Counted from the first letter of the stretch, positions 1 to 5,995 are shown. The stretch: 13,683 nucleotides of DNA from an uncultured Eubacteriales bacterium (GCA_934567745.1 CAKTJM010000040.1:1-13683), one strand, 5' to 3'. Numbers and translations are program-made. The notes: generated from the sequence alone by a model not told the origin.

Positions 1-443
1 CGCGGCGGCGGGGCCACGACCGTGCTGCCGGACGGCACGTCGCAGGCGACCACCGCGCCCGCACCGATCCGCACGTCGTCGCCGATCGTGACGTCGCCCA
101 CGATCACGGCCCCCGCCCCGATCAGGCAGCGGTCGCCGATCCGCGGCGCGCGGCGCGCGACCTCGCCGATCGTGACGTTCTGATAGATCCAGCACCCCGC
201 GCCGACCGTGGCGTAGCGCGAGATGTAGATCCCGTGCAGCCCGTGCGGGAGCGTCGGGACGCCCGCGATGACCGCGCCGTTGCCGACGTAGCCCCCGTGA
301 CGGTGCGCCATGCGGTTGAGGACGAACGTCAGGACGTCCCGCCACAGCTTGTGCTTCGCCCCGGCCCGGCGGTAGAAGAGCCGCCAGTAAAGGCCCAGGC
401 CGTCGCCCTTCGACCAGGCGATCAATCTCTCTCTCCTCGGCAT
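1..443 (-). CDS. Serine acetyltransferase-like left-handed beta-helix acyltransferase (partial, 3' end off window)
   Basis: The reading frame from ATG at 443 stays open to the window edge, giving 147 codons without a stop, so the C-terminus is missing. The protein has a basic, helical N-terminus (about residues 1-45) and then hexapeptide repeats of the left-handed beta-helix fold: stretches such as NVTIGE, RIGDRCLIGAGAVIVGD and VTIGDDVRIGAGAVV. LPHGLHGIYIS precedes the repeats, as in serine O-acetyltransferases and related sugar acetyltransferases (CysE/WcaB type), where the PHG histidine is catalytic. It would move an acetyl group from acetyl-CoA to a hydroxyl or amine in the cytoplasm; serine is the best-known acceptor but cannot be proven here. 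It starts 5 bases after the vanXY stop, so it is translated from the van transcript. Its place is where vanT (serine racemase) usually follows vanXY. No strong ribosome binding site is seen; translational coupling is likely. Confidence 0.8.
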   Translation of the reverse strand, partial: MPRRERLIAWSKGDGLGLYWRLFYRRAGAKHKLWRDVLTFVLNRMAHRHGGYVGNGAVIAGVPTLPHGLHGIYISRYATVGAGCWIYQNVTIGEVARRAPRIGDRCLIGAGAVIVGDVTIGDDVRIGAGAVVACDVPSGSTVVAPPP

Positions 444-448
444 GGCGC

Positions 449-1195
449 TCACCACATGGTCACGACGTAGCCGTCGATGTTGTTGCCGGAGACCATGCGG
501 GAGCGCCCCTCGGGCAGCTCCGGCAGGCCGGGGACGGCCTCGTCCGCGGGGAGGTAGGCGATCGTGAAGTCGATGCCGCCCTGGCGGGTCCGCAGGGGAT
601 CGACGCCGTAGCGGAAGCCCTTCAGGAAGACGTGGTACTCCTCCAGGCACAGGCCGCGCTCGGCCATCACCTGCGCGTGCGGCACGCCGACGTAGCGGAA
701 GTGCCACGGCTCGTGACCGATGCCGGTCACGTCCTCCTTCCCCTTCGGATAGCGCTCGACGAAGCCGAACTGCGCCGCCCGCTCGCGGAAGGTCTGGCAC
801 GGGCCGGTGTAGGGGAACTCCGGGCAGAGGTAGTCCACGACCTCCTGGCGCAGGCCCAGGTCGATGGCCAGGCCCGTCTGGTGCTCGCTATGGCCGGGGG
901 CCGCCACGAAGGTCCGTGTGAACTCCTCGCCGCTCTCGCGGAGGGCGCTGTCCCAGATCTCCTCCTGCTCCTCCCGCGACCGCCAGCCGCTCACCGGCAC
1001 GATGCTCTGCCAGCCGTGGAACGTCTCCATGAGCTTGTCCAGCAGCGCCGCGGCCGACCGCTCCAGCAGGACGTCCGGCACGCCCGCCACCGGGACCAGG
1101 TCCTCCGCCCCCGTCACCCGGCAGGGGTGGGCGGCGTTGACCAGGATCAGGTTCCCGCTGTAGGCCCCGGTCTTGGGGCGCCCGTGCCGCCTCAT
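449..1195 (-). CDS. vanXYG: VanXY-type D,D-dipeptidase/D,D-carboxypeptidase
   Basis: This 248-aa protein belongs to the M15B zinc peptidase family (VanX/VanY/VanXY). The zinc site is visible: SEHQTGLAID (residues 103-112) supplies His105 and Asp112, and EPWHF (162-166) supplies the catalytic Glu162 and zinc ligand His165. GWRS (70-73) carries the conserved arginine. There is no signal peptide or membrane anchor, and the length is that of the bifunctional cytoplasmic VanXY enzymes, not of membrane-bound VanY. In VanC/VanG resistance the enzyme hydrolyses D-Ala-D-Ala and removes the terminal D-Ala from UDP-MurNAc-pentapeptide ending in D-Ala, leaving D-Ala-D-Ser precursors. The start overlaps the vanG stop as ATGA (1195-1192), so translation is coupled. 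The frame is open far upstream (to about 2038), but that extension is only the shadow of vanG. Confidence 0.93.
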   Translation of the reverse strand: MRRHGRPKTGAYSGNLILVNAAHPCRVTGAEDLVPVAGVPDVLLERSAAALLDKLMETFHGWQSIVPVSGWRSREEQEEIWDSALRESGEEFTRTFVAAPGHSEHQTGLAIDLGLRQEVVDYLCPEFPYTGPCQTFRERAAQFGFVERYPKGKEDVTGIGHEPWHFRYVGVPHAQVMAERGLCLEEYHVFLKGFRYGVDPLRTRQGGIDFTIAYLPADEAVPGLPELPEGRSRMVSGNNIDGYVVTMW

Positions 1196-2247
1196 GCGCG
1201 CACCGCCTGTTCGATCGCCCGCGTGAGGACCTCCCGGAAGGAGACGCCCACCGCCTGCATCATCGACGGGAACCGGCTGTGCGGGGTGAAGCCGGGGATC
1301 GTGTTCACCTCGTTGAACACGATCGTGTCGCCCGGCGTGAGGAACATGTCCACCCGCGCGAAGCCGCTGCAATCGAGGGCGCGGTAGATCCTCTTCGCGG
1401 TCTCCTGGACCCGCTGGACCTGCTCCGCCGTGATGCGGGCGGGGACGTGGATCTGGGAGGTGATCAGGCCGTACTTCTCCGTGAAATCGAAGAAGCCCTG
1501 GCTCAGCTCGATCTCGTCCGGCACGCCGACGGTCAGGTCCGCCCCGCTGCCCATGACGGCGCACCCGACCTCGAAGCCGGGGATGGCCTCCTCGATGAGG
1601 ACGGTGTCGTCGTACTGGAACGCCTCGGCGACGGCGGACAGGAGCGCGCGCTTGCGCTCGACCCGGGAGATGCCGTAGGACGACCCGGCGCGGACGGGCT
1701 TGACGAAAAGCGGATAGCCCACCCGGCGGGCGTGCTCCTCCAGCTCGGCGGGGTCGAAGCCCTGGCGCAGGGTGTACGAATGCGGCACGCGGACCCCGGC
1801 AGCGGCCGCGAGCCGGTGGGCGCGGTCCTTGTCCATGCACAGGGCCGAGGCCAGGACCCCGCAGCCCACGACGGGGATCCCCGCCAGGGCGAAGACGCCC
1901 TGGACGGTGCCGTCCTCGCCGTTGCGTCCGTGGAGGACGGGGAAGGCGGCGTCCAGCGCGACGCGCTCGATCCGGTCCGGACGCAGGACCAGCAGGGCCC
2001 GCGCCGCGGGGTCGGGCGAGACGACGGCGGGCGTGCACCAGCCCAGCTCGTCCTGCCAGCGGTCCTCGCCGATGGCCTCCTCGGGGCCGGTGTAACGATA
2101 CCAGCCGCCCTCGCGGCTGATGCCGATCAGGACGGGCGTGAAACGGTCCCGGTCGAGACTGCGGATGACGCCGCTGGCGGACTCCAGCGAGACGCTATAT
2201 TCCGGGGAGCGGCCCCCGAACAGGATGGCGACGGTCGTTTTTTCCAT
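1192..2247 (-). CDS. vanG: D-alanine--D-serine ligase, VanG type
   Basis: A 351-aa ATP-grasp ligase that joins D-Ala to D-Ser using ATP, making the modified peptidoglycan terminus with low vancomycin affinity. The N-terminal FGGRSPEYSVSLESAS (10-25) is the VanG form of the D-Ala ligase signature. Also visible are LHGRNGEDGTVQG (105-117), GCGVLASALCMDKDRAH (128-144), the ATP-binding KPVRAGSSYGI (183-193), the omega-loop region EIELSQGFFDFTEKYG (245-260) and the metal-binding FNEVNTIPGF (311-320). I recognise this pattern closely as enterococcal VanG, including PVLHGxNGEDGT and CMDKDRAH. Ddl would not normally have this EYxVSL/TEKY combination, and D-Lac ligases have a different omega loop. The start ATG at 2247 has AAAGGAAG about 10 bases upstream. 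The 99-base gap to vanS carries a large hairpin. Confidence 0.95.
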   Translation of the reverse strand: MEKTTVAILFGGRSPEYSVSLESASGVIRSLDRDRFTPVLIGISREGGWYRYTGPEEAIGEDRWQDELGWCTPAVVSPDPAARALLVLRPDRIERVALDAAFPVLHGRNGEDGTVQGVFALAGIPVVGCGVLASALCMDKDRAHRLAAAAGVRVPHSYTLRQGFDPAELEEHARRVGYPLFVKPVRAGSSYGISRVERKRALLSAVAEAFQYDDTVLIEEAIPGFEVGCAVMGSGADLTVGVPDEIELSQGFFDFTEKYGLITSQIHVPARITAEQVQRVQETAKRIYRALDCSGFARVDMFLTPGDTIVFNEVNTIPGFTPHSRFPSMMQAVGVSFREVLTRAIEQAVRA

Positions 2248-2293
2248 ACCATTCAGCTTCCTTTCTGTCGTGGCTGGGACCGGCGCGGCGAAA

Positions 2294-2342
2294 CGGCGCG
2301 CCCTGTCCCGATATCCCTAGGATACCAGGAACGGGCGCGCCG
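2294..2342 (-). terminator. GC-rich hairpin between vanS and vanG (terminator or attenuator)
   Basis: Perfect 10-bp arms CGGCGCGCCC (2294-2303) and GGGCGCGCCG (2333-2342) enclose 29 bases that hold a smaller inverted repeat TATCC-cta-GGATA (2312-2324). Read on the minus strand it begins 4 bases after the vanS stop and is followed by only TTT, so it is a weak intrinsic terminator, an attenuator, or an mRNA-protecting hairpin. I see no convincing promoter between it and vanG, so vanG expression probably needs read-through. Confidence 0.6.
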
Positions 2343-2346
2343 ATCC

Positions 2347-3483
2347 TCAAGGAGCTCTCGCGGCTTCCTTCTGTTTTCCTGTGTCGAACCTTACGTTTCC
2401 CTGACGATCCGGTAAATAGACCGTGAAGACGATCGCCTCGTCCGCGCTCTCGGCCGTGATGGTCCCGCCGTGCAGCTCCACGATCTCCTTCGCGATCGCC
2501 AGGCCCAGACCGGCCCCGCCGGTCGTGCTGGCGCGGGCGTTGTCCAGACGGAAGAACTGCTCGAAGATGCGGTCGAGCTTCTCCTGCGGGATCGTCTTGC
2601 CCCGGTTGCGGACCCGGACCACCACGCGGTCCTCCGCCCGCTCCAGCGAAACGGCGATCGTCCCGCCGCGGTAGCTGTAGTTGACCGCGTTGCGCAGCAG
2701 GTTGTCGAAGACCCGCTGGAGCTTGTCCGGGTCGCACAGGAGCCGGACCCGCGGGGCGAGGTCGCTCGCCCAGTCGAGGTCCTTCTCCGCCAGGAGGGGC
2801 GTGAACTCCGACATGGTCTGCTCCAGCAGACGGGAGAGGTCCACCGTCTCCTCCTCCAGGCTGATCGCCGTGAGGTTGAAGCGCGTGATGTCGAAGAACT
2901 CGTCGATCAGCTCCTCCAGCCGCGCGGCCTTGTCCAGCGCGATGCCCGTGTACTTCGCGCGCAGTTCCGGCGAGATCTGCGGCTCGTCCCGCAGCAGGGT
3001 CAGATAGCCGAGCACCGACGTGAGCGGCGTCTTCAGGTCGTGGGCCAGGTAGACGATCAGGTCGTTCTTCCGCTGCTCCGCCTCCTTCGCCGCCAGGGCG
3101 TTGCGCAGGGCCTCCTCGCGGACGAGGTTCAGCTCGTCCTGCACGTTCTTGAGCGTCACCGGCAGGGAGATCGGCTCCGGTCCGGGCACGGCGAGCTGCT
3201 CCGCCGCGAGGACGACCTCGTCCAGATAGCGCAGCGGCTTGGAGATGAAGACATAGGTGATGATCGCCCAGGCCACCAGGCCCACCACGATCGTCACGAG
3301 CACCAGGTATTCCTTGACCATGTGCAGAATCTGGTAGAGCGGGTCGTAGGGCTGCCAGACGATCCGGGCGCTCAGCGACCAGCCGCCCATCACCAGGGCG
3401 ACGTAGATGCACGCGAAGGCGAAGATCGTGAAGCAGTACTGCATCAGGATCTGCCGCGTCACCTGGCTGCGGTAGAGCTTCAT
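2347..3483 (-). CDS. vanS: VanS-type membrane sensor histidine kinase
   Basis: A 378-aa two-component sensor kinase. Two membrane helices lie near residues 12-34 and 58-82, enclosing a short extracytoplasmic loop of about 25 residues, as in short-loop VanS proteins. A linker with a coiled-coil look (about 110-140) leads to the dimerisation/phosphoacceptor box YLAHDLKTPLTSVLGYL with His148, then the N box LLRNAVNYS (Asn265), the F box around FEQFFRLDNA, and the G box GGAGLGLAIAK (322-332). It is expected to autophosphorylate in response to glycopeptide or wall damage and pass phosphate to VanR. I chose ATG at 3483 because AGGAA lies 9 bases upstream. A TTG at 3507 would add eight residues and overlap vanR by 8 bases. 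The last ~20 residues are a basic tail. Confidence 0.92.
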   Translation of the reverse strand: MKLYRSQVTRQILMQYCFTIFAFACIYVALVMGGWSLSARIVWQPYDPLYQILHMVKEYLVLVTIVVGLVAWAIITYVFISKPLRYLDEVVLAAEQLAVPGPEPISLPVTLKNVQDELNLVREEALRNALAAKEAEQRKNDLIVYLAHDLKTPLTSVLGYLTLLRDEPQISPELRAKYTGIALDKAARLEELIDEFFDITRFNLTAISLEEETVDLSRLLEQTMSEFTPLLAEKDLDWASDLAPRVRLLCDPDKLQRVFDNLLRNAVNYSYRGGTIAVSLERAEDRVVVRVRNRGKTIPQEKLDRIFEQFFRLDNARASTTGGAGLGLAIAKEIVELHGGTITAESADEAIVFTVYLPDRQGNVRFDTGKQKEAARAP

Positions 3484-3499
3484 CCGCAGTCGTTCCTGC

Positions 3500-4186
3500 T
3501 TATCCAACGGTGTAGCCCACCCCCCAGACGGTCTTGATGAAGCGCGGCTTGCGGCGCGGCTCCTTCAGCTTCTCGCGCAGACGCGCGATGTGGGCCATGA
3601 CGGTGTTGTTGTTGTCGAGGTACTTCTCCTTCCACACCGCCTCGAACAGCTCCTCCGACGGGACCACCTTCCCCCGGTGCTCGCACAGGTACCAGAGGAT
3701 GTCGAACTCGATGGGCGTCAGGGAGACCTCCTCCCCGAAGAGGGTGCAGCGGCGGCTGTCGCGGCAGACCGTCAGCCCGCCGAGGTCCACCTCGTGCCGC
3801 GTCTCCTGGGGGACGTTGTACTTCGTATAGCGCCGCAGCTGGGTCTTCACCCGCGCGGCCAGCTCCAGCGGGTTGAACGGCTTCGTGAGATAGTCGTCCG
3901 CCCCCAGGGTCAGGCCCATGATCTTGTCCATGTCCTCCCCCTTGGCCGTGAGCATGATGATGGGGAACATGTGTTGGACGCGGATCTTCTGACACAGGAC
4001 GAAGCCGCTCATGTCCGGCAGCATCACGTCCAGGATCGCCAGGTCGATCTCCTCCCGCTCCACGAGGGCGAGCGCGGCCGCCGCGTCGTAGCAGGTGACG
4101 ACCTCATACCCGTCGTTGCGCAGGTAGACCGCCACCAGCTCCGCGATCTCCCGCTCGTCGTCCACCACGAGGATCTTCTCGCTCAT
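3500..4186 (-). CDS. vanR: VanR-type OmpR/PhoB-family response regulator
   Basis: A 228-aa response regulator. The receiver domain (1-120) has the acidic pair Asp9-Asp10, phosphoacceptor Asp53 in AILDVMLPDMSG, Thr80 in IIMLTAKG and Lys102 in YLTKPF. The C-terminal winged helix (about 130-226) has SLTPIEFDILWYLCEHRGKVV and the closing WGVGYTVG typical of OmpR/PhoB regulators. VPSEELFEAVWKEKY and NNNTVMAHIARLREKL are the pattern of VanR proteins. It should activate its own operon when phosphorylated by VanS. ATG at 4186 is preferred because AGGAGG (4196-4201) is 9 bases upstream; a GTG at 4192 is too close to that site. vanS follows directly. Confidence 0.94.
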   Translation of the reverse strand: MSEKILVVDDEREIAELVAVYLRNDGYEVVTCYDAAAALALVEREEIDLAILDVMLPDMSGFVLCQKIRVQHMFPIIMLTAKGEDMDKIMGLTLGADDYLTKPFNPLELAARVKTQLRRYTKYNVPQETRHEVDLGGLTVCRDSRRCTLFGEEVSLTPIEFDILWYLCEHRGKVVPSEELFEAVWKEKYLDNNNTVMAHIARLREKLKEPRRKPRFIKTVWGVGYTVG

Positions 4187-4213
4187 CGTCACGCACCTCC
4201 TGTCTGTCCTCCT

Positions 4214-4219
4214 ATTATA
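4214..4219 (-). promoter_or_regulatory. Extended -10 promoter of vanR
   Basis: The minus strand reads CTGTTATAATAGG: a consensus TATAAT at 4219-4214 preceded by TG at the extended -10 position. No TTGACA-like -35 lies 16-18 bases upstream, where the sequence is G/C-rich, which is what an activator-dependent promoter looks like. The start site would be near 4207, giving a leader of about 20 nt that holds the vanR ribosome binding site. Confidence 0.75.
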
Positions 4220-4251
4220 ACAGGATCCCGGCCGTTTGGGGGGCCGAGATC

Positions 4252-4269
4252 CTTACGAAAATCTTACGA
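4252..4269 (-). promoter_or_regulatory. Direct repeat, probable VanR binding site
   Basis: On the minus strand TCGTAAG occurs twice (4269-4263 and 4258-4252) with a period of exactly 11 bases. Phased direct repeats of one helical turn are how dimers of OmpR-family regulators bind. The repeat is centred about 53 bases upstream of the predicted start site, suitable for activation at a promoter lacking a -35 box. The half-site resembles the CGTA-containing VanR sites described for enterococcal van promoters, from memory. Confidence 0.65.
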
Positions 4270-4300
4270 TATGATCAAGAGGGGGCGCGATCCGGGCACG

Positions 4301-5167
4301 TCACGCATGCCCCTTCCCGTACGAGAACGCCCCGCGCATGTGCGCGGCCAGGGCCGACGCCGCCTTCGAGGGGTTCTTCGGCAGCGCCACGCCCAGCGTC
4401 CGCGTCACCGTCGGGTGCAGCTCCAGCGTGGTCAGCTCCGGCGCGAGGTTCTTCAGGCTGAGCATCGGCATGCCCGTCACGCCCAGGCCCTGCGCCACCA
4501 TGGACAGGACCGTCGAGTCGTCGTCGCAGGTGACCGTCAGCCGGTCCTCCGGCAGACAGGTCAGCTGCTCGTCCAGCCCGTTCATCGGCGCGGTGATGTA
4601 CGGGTAGCGCGCGAACTCCTCCTGCGTGATGTACGGCCGGTGGTCCTTCGGCAGGAGCACGTTCGGCAGCACCGCGCAGTAGGGGTCGTCCATCAGCGGA
4701 TACCACCGGAACGCGCCGCAGCGCTCCTCGTCGCCCAGGGCCAGATCCACCGTGCCCTCCTGGAGCCACTTCGTCAGCAGGTCCGTGCCGATCTTGATCT
4801 CGAAGGTCGTATCCGGATGCTTCTCACGGTACGTCCGCAGCACCCGCGGCAGCCAGGTGTTCGAGATGCTGGAGAAGGAGCCGATGCGGATGTGCGCCGC
4901 CTCGCCCGCCGCCACCTGGCCGGCCTGGCGCGCCAGCCGCGCCAGGGCCGCGTCGGCCTGGGTGATCGACGGCAGGAGCACCTCGCCCGCCGCGGTCAGG
5001 TGCACGCCGCTGTGGTCGCGGGCCAGGAGCTTGCAGCCCAGCTCGTTCTCCAGCGCGTTCATCATCTGGGTCACCGCCGACTGCGTGCAGCTGAGCTCCA
5101 CGGCCGCCTTGCTGAAGCTCCCCAGGCGCAGCGTCACCAGGAAGGCATGTAATTTCCGATCGTCCAT
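4301..5167 (-). CDS. LysR-family transcriptional regulator
   Basis: A 288-aa protein of standard LysR length. Residues 1-60 form the winged helix-turn-helix: MDDRKLHAFLVTLRLGSFSKAAVELSCTQSAVTQMMNALENELGCKLL has the characteristic GSFSKAA...TQSAVTQ recognition-helix pattern. Residues from about 90 form the periplasmic-binding-protein-like effector domain (HIRIGSFSSISNTWLPRVL at its start). The ligand cannot be told from sequence. It reads in the same direction as the van genes, but vanR has its own promoter 100 bases downstream, so cotranscription is possible, not required. No clear terminator follows the stop. A consensus promoter and an inverted repeat upstream (5206-5235) suggest autoregulation together with the divergent RNA/transporter region. 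ATG at 5167 is preceded by GAGGGGG. Confidence 0.9.
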   Translation of the reverse strand: MDDRKLHAFLVTLRLGSFSKAAVELSCTQSAVTQMMNALENELGCKLLARDHSGVHLTAAGEVLLPSITQADAALARLARQAGQVAAGEAAHIRIGSFSSISNTWLPRVLRTYREKHPDTTFEIKIGTDLLTKWLQEGTVDLALGDEERCGAFRWYPLMDDPYCAVLPNVLLPKDHRPYITQEEFARYPYITAPMNGLDEQLTCLPEDRLTVTCDDDSTVLSMVAQGLGVTGMPMLSLKNLAPELTTLELHPTVTRTLGVALPKNPSKAASALAAHMRGAFSYGKGHA

Positions 5168-5205
5168 CGCATGGCCCCCTCATCATCAGTTTTACTTATA
5201 CCCGT

Positions 5206-5234
5206 ATTATACATTCTGTCTTGCGTGTTGGCAA
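5206..5234 (-). promoter_or_regulatory. Sigma-A-type promoter of the lysR gene
   Basis: Minus strand: -35 TTGCCA (5234-5229), 17-base spacer, -10 TATAAT (5211-5206). The start site would be near 5199, leaving a leader of about 32 nt to the ATG at 5167. Confidence 0.8.
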
Positions 5235-5235
5235 G
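5220..5235. promoter_or_regulatory. Inverted repeat, candidate LysR operator
   Basis: CTTGC (5220-5224) and GCAAG (5231-5235) form a perfect 5-bp inverted repeat with a 6-base centre, including a T-N11-A arrangement (T5222, A5234) usual for LysR boxes. One half overlaps the -35 of the lysR promoter and the other half overlaps the -35 of the opposite promoter, so a bound LysR protein could control both directions. Confidence 0.55.
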
Positions 5236-5249
5236 GGGGATGTTACAAT
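5221..5249 (+). promoter_or_regulatory. Divergent extended -10 promoter
   Basis: TTGCGT (5221-5226), 17-base spacer, TACAAT (5244-5249) preceded by TG at the extended -10 position (ATGTTACAAT). The start site would be about 5256, exactly where the 5' strand of a long-range RNA helix begins (see the candidate RNA at 5256-5440). Confidence 0.55.
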
Positions 5250-5255
5250 AAACTT

Positions 5256-5440
5256 ACAAAAAGAGGAATCCCTTTCTTCCTCTTCTTTTCCCTTCTTTTC
5301 CCAAACCTATCCACCTGTGGCCGCGATTCGGCGGGTGCCCACCATCCGGGGCGCCCTTACCGTAGATCTGGATGTGCGGACGTGAGCGCGTCTTCTGATG
5401 CTTCCCTTCTCATGGCATCAGAAGGCGCGTTCCCTTTTTC
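5256..5440 (+). ncRNA. Candidate structured small RNA (about 185 nt)
   Basis: No protein gene is visible here. A promoter ends at 5249, and a terminator-like hairpin closes the unit at 5439. The 5' end AAAAAG-A-GGAA (5258-5268) can pair with TTCCCTTTTT (5430-5439), a 10-bp closing helix with one bulged A. Inside are a hairpin GGGTGCCC/GGGCGCCC (5333-5340 with 5349-5356) and the 15-16-bp stem 5386-5401/5415-5430. Bases 5269-5312 are almost pure C/T with several TCCC and TTCCTCTTC runs, which could pair with purine-rich ribosome binding sites. The layout fits a trans-acting regulatory RNA; it could instead be the long leader of the transporter gene at 5556. A tiny frame ATG 5373 to TGA (8 codons) lacks a ribosome binding site. 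Class not recognised. Confidence 0.4.
5386..5439 (+). terminator. Long-stem terminator ending the candidate RNA
   Basis: Arms 5386-5401 and 5415-5430 pair over 16 positions (core CTTCTGATGC/GCATCAGAAG, two G-T pairs) around a 13-base loop, followed by TCCC and TTTTT (5435-5439). The reverse strand has no T-run after the stem, so it acts on plus-strand transcripts. The T-run is offset by four bases, so efficiency may be moderate. Confidence 0.65.
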
Positions 5441-5452
5441 TCGACGATCCTC

Positions 5453-5481
5453 TTGACGATCGGGTGGATACGCAGTAGAAT
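5453..5481 (+). promoter_or_regulatory. Promoter of the EamA-type transporter gene
   Basis: TTGACG (5453-5458), 17-base spacer, TAGAAT (5476-5481). The start site would be near 5488, so the transcript has only about 17 nt before the terminator stem at 5505. Confidence 0.75.
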
Positions 5482-5483
5482 GA

Positions 5484-5543
5484 GGACCACGGGTGAGCAC
5501 CTACCGACAGTCAGGCTACGGTCTGGCTGTCGTATTTTTTCTT
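5484..5543 (+). promoter_or_regulatory. Leader attenuator / candidate small riboswitch before the transporter gene
   Basis: CGACAGTCAGGC (5505-5516) and GTCTGGCTGTCG (5521-5532) pair over 12 positions around a UACG tetraloop closed by C-G, followed by TATTTTTTCTT (5533-5543). This is a complete intrinsic terminator, and it ends just before the ribosome binding site GGAGGGA (5544-5550) of the gene at 5556, so it must be conditional. Upstream, GGT-GAGC-ACC (5492-5501) forms a small hairpin. Alternative pairings that would break the terminator exist: ACCG 5503-5506 with CGGT 5519-5522, and GACC 5484-5487 with GGTC 5520-5523. Loop bases AGC (5496-5498) could kiss GCT (5515-5517). A compact guanidine-type riboswitch (class IV is upstream of efflux genes in Firmicutes) is my best guess; not proven. 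Confidence 0.6.
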
Positions 5544-5555
5544 GGAGGGATCCTT

Positions 5556-5990
5556 ATGTCACTGTCCTATCTCTGGCCGATCGCCCTGGTGGTCGCTGCC
5601 AACACCGTGTACCAGATCTGTGCGAAGTCCGTCCCCGGGGCCATCGATCCGCTGGCCTCGCTGACCGTCACCTATCTCGTCGGCGCGGGCTTCTCCGCGG
5701 TCCTGTACTGCGTGCTCCACCGGGGCGGCGCCGGGCTGCTCCAGGAGTATGCCCACCTCAACTGGGCGCCCTTCGCGCTCGGCCTGTCCGTCGTGGGGCT
5801 GGAGGTCGGGTTCATCTACGCCTACAAGGTCGGCTGGGCCGTCAGCACGGCCTCGATCGTGCAGAGCGCCTTCCTCGCGGTGGTCCTGCTCTTCGTGGGG
5901 TGGCTGCTGTATCACGAGGCGATCATGCCGACCAAGGTCGTCGGGCTGGTCATCTGTCTGGTGGGGCTGTATCTCCTGAACAAGGCATGA
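5556..5990 (+). CDS. EamA/SMR-like small membrane transporter
   Basis: A 144-aa very hydrophobic protein with about five membrane helices (near residues 4-22, 34-55, 70-90, 97-118 and 123-142). It matches a single EamA half-unit of the drug/metabolite transporter superfamily: NTVYQICAKSVPGAIDPLASLTVTYLVGAG is typical of short EamA proteins in Clostridia, and the last helix ends with GLVICLVGLYLLNKA. Such half-size proteins work as dimers, like the small multidrug resistance family. The substrate is unknown; a cation or small amine is possible given the leader. ATG at 5556 has GGAGGGA 5 bases upstream. A GTG at 5493 is in frame, but it lies within the leader hairpin region, so I reject it. It stands alone between its attenuator and a strong terminator. 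Confidence 0.85.
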   Translation: MSLSYLWPIALVVAANTVYQICAKSVPGAIDPLASLTVTYLVGAGFSAVLYCVLHRGGAGLLQEYAHLNWAPFALGLSVVGLEVGFIYAYKVGWAVSTASIVQSAFLAVVLLFVGWLLYHEAIMPTKVVGLVICLVGLYLLNKA

Positions 5991-5995
5991 AAAAT

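Noticed and set aside
449..2038. 529-codon frame including vanXY
   Set aside because: Only the last 248 codons match the M15B peptidase; the earlier part is an out-of-frame shadow of vanG. The ATGA overlap fixes the start at 1195.
3590..5152. 520-codon plus-strand frame across vanR and lysR
   Set aside because: Arg/His/Gln-rich shadow of two well-supported minus-strand genes; no motif or ribosome binding site.
5484..5532. Guanidine-II (mini-ykkC) tandem hairpins, because ACGG occurs twice in the leader
   Set aside because: The ACGG copies are not flanked by complementary stems that would put ACGR in the loops; the second is partly within a C(UACG)G tetraloop.
5493..5555. Upstream GTG start adding 21 residues to the EamA-type protein
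   Set aside because: The added codons are the leader hairpin and its T-run; the ATG at 5556 has an ideal ribosome binding site and a normal first membrane helix.
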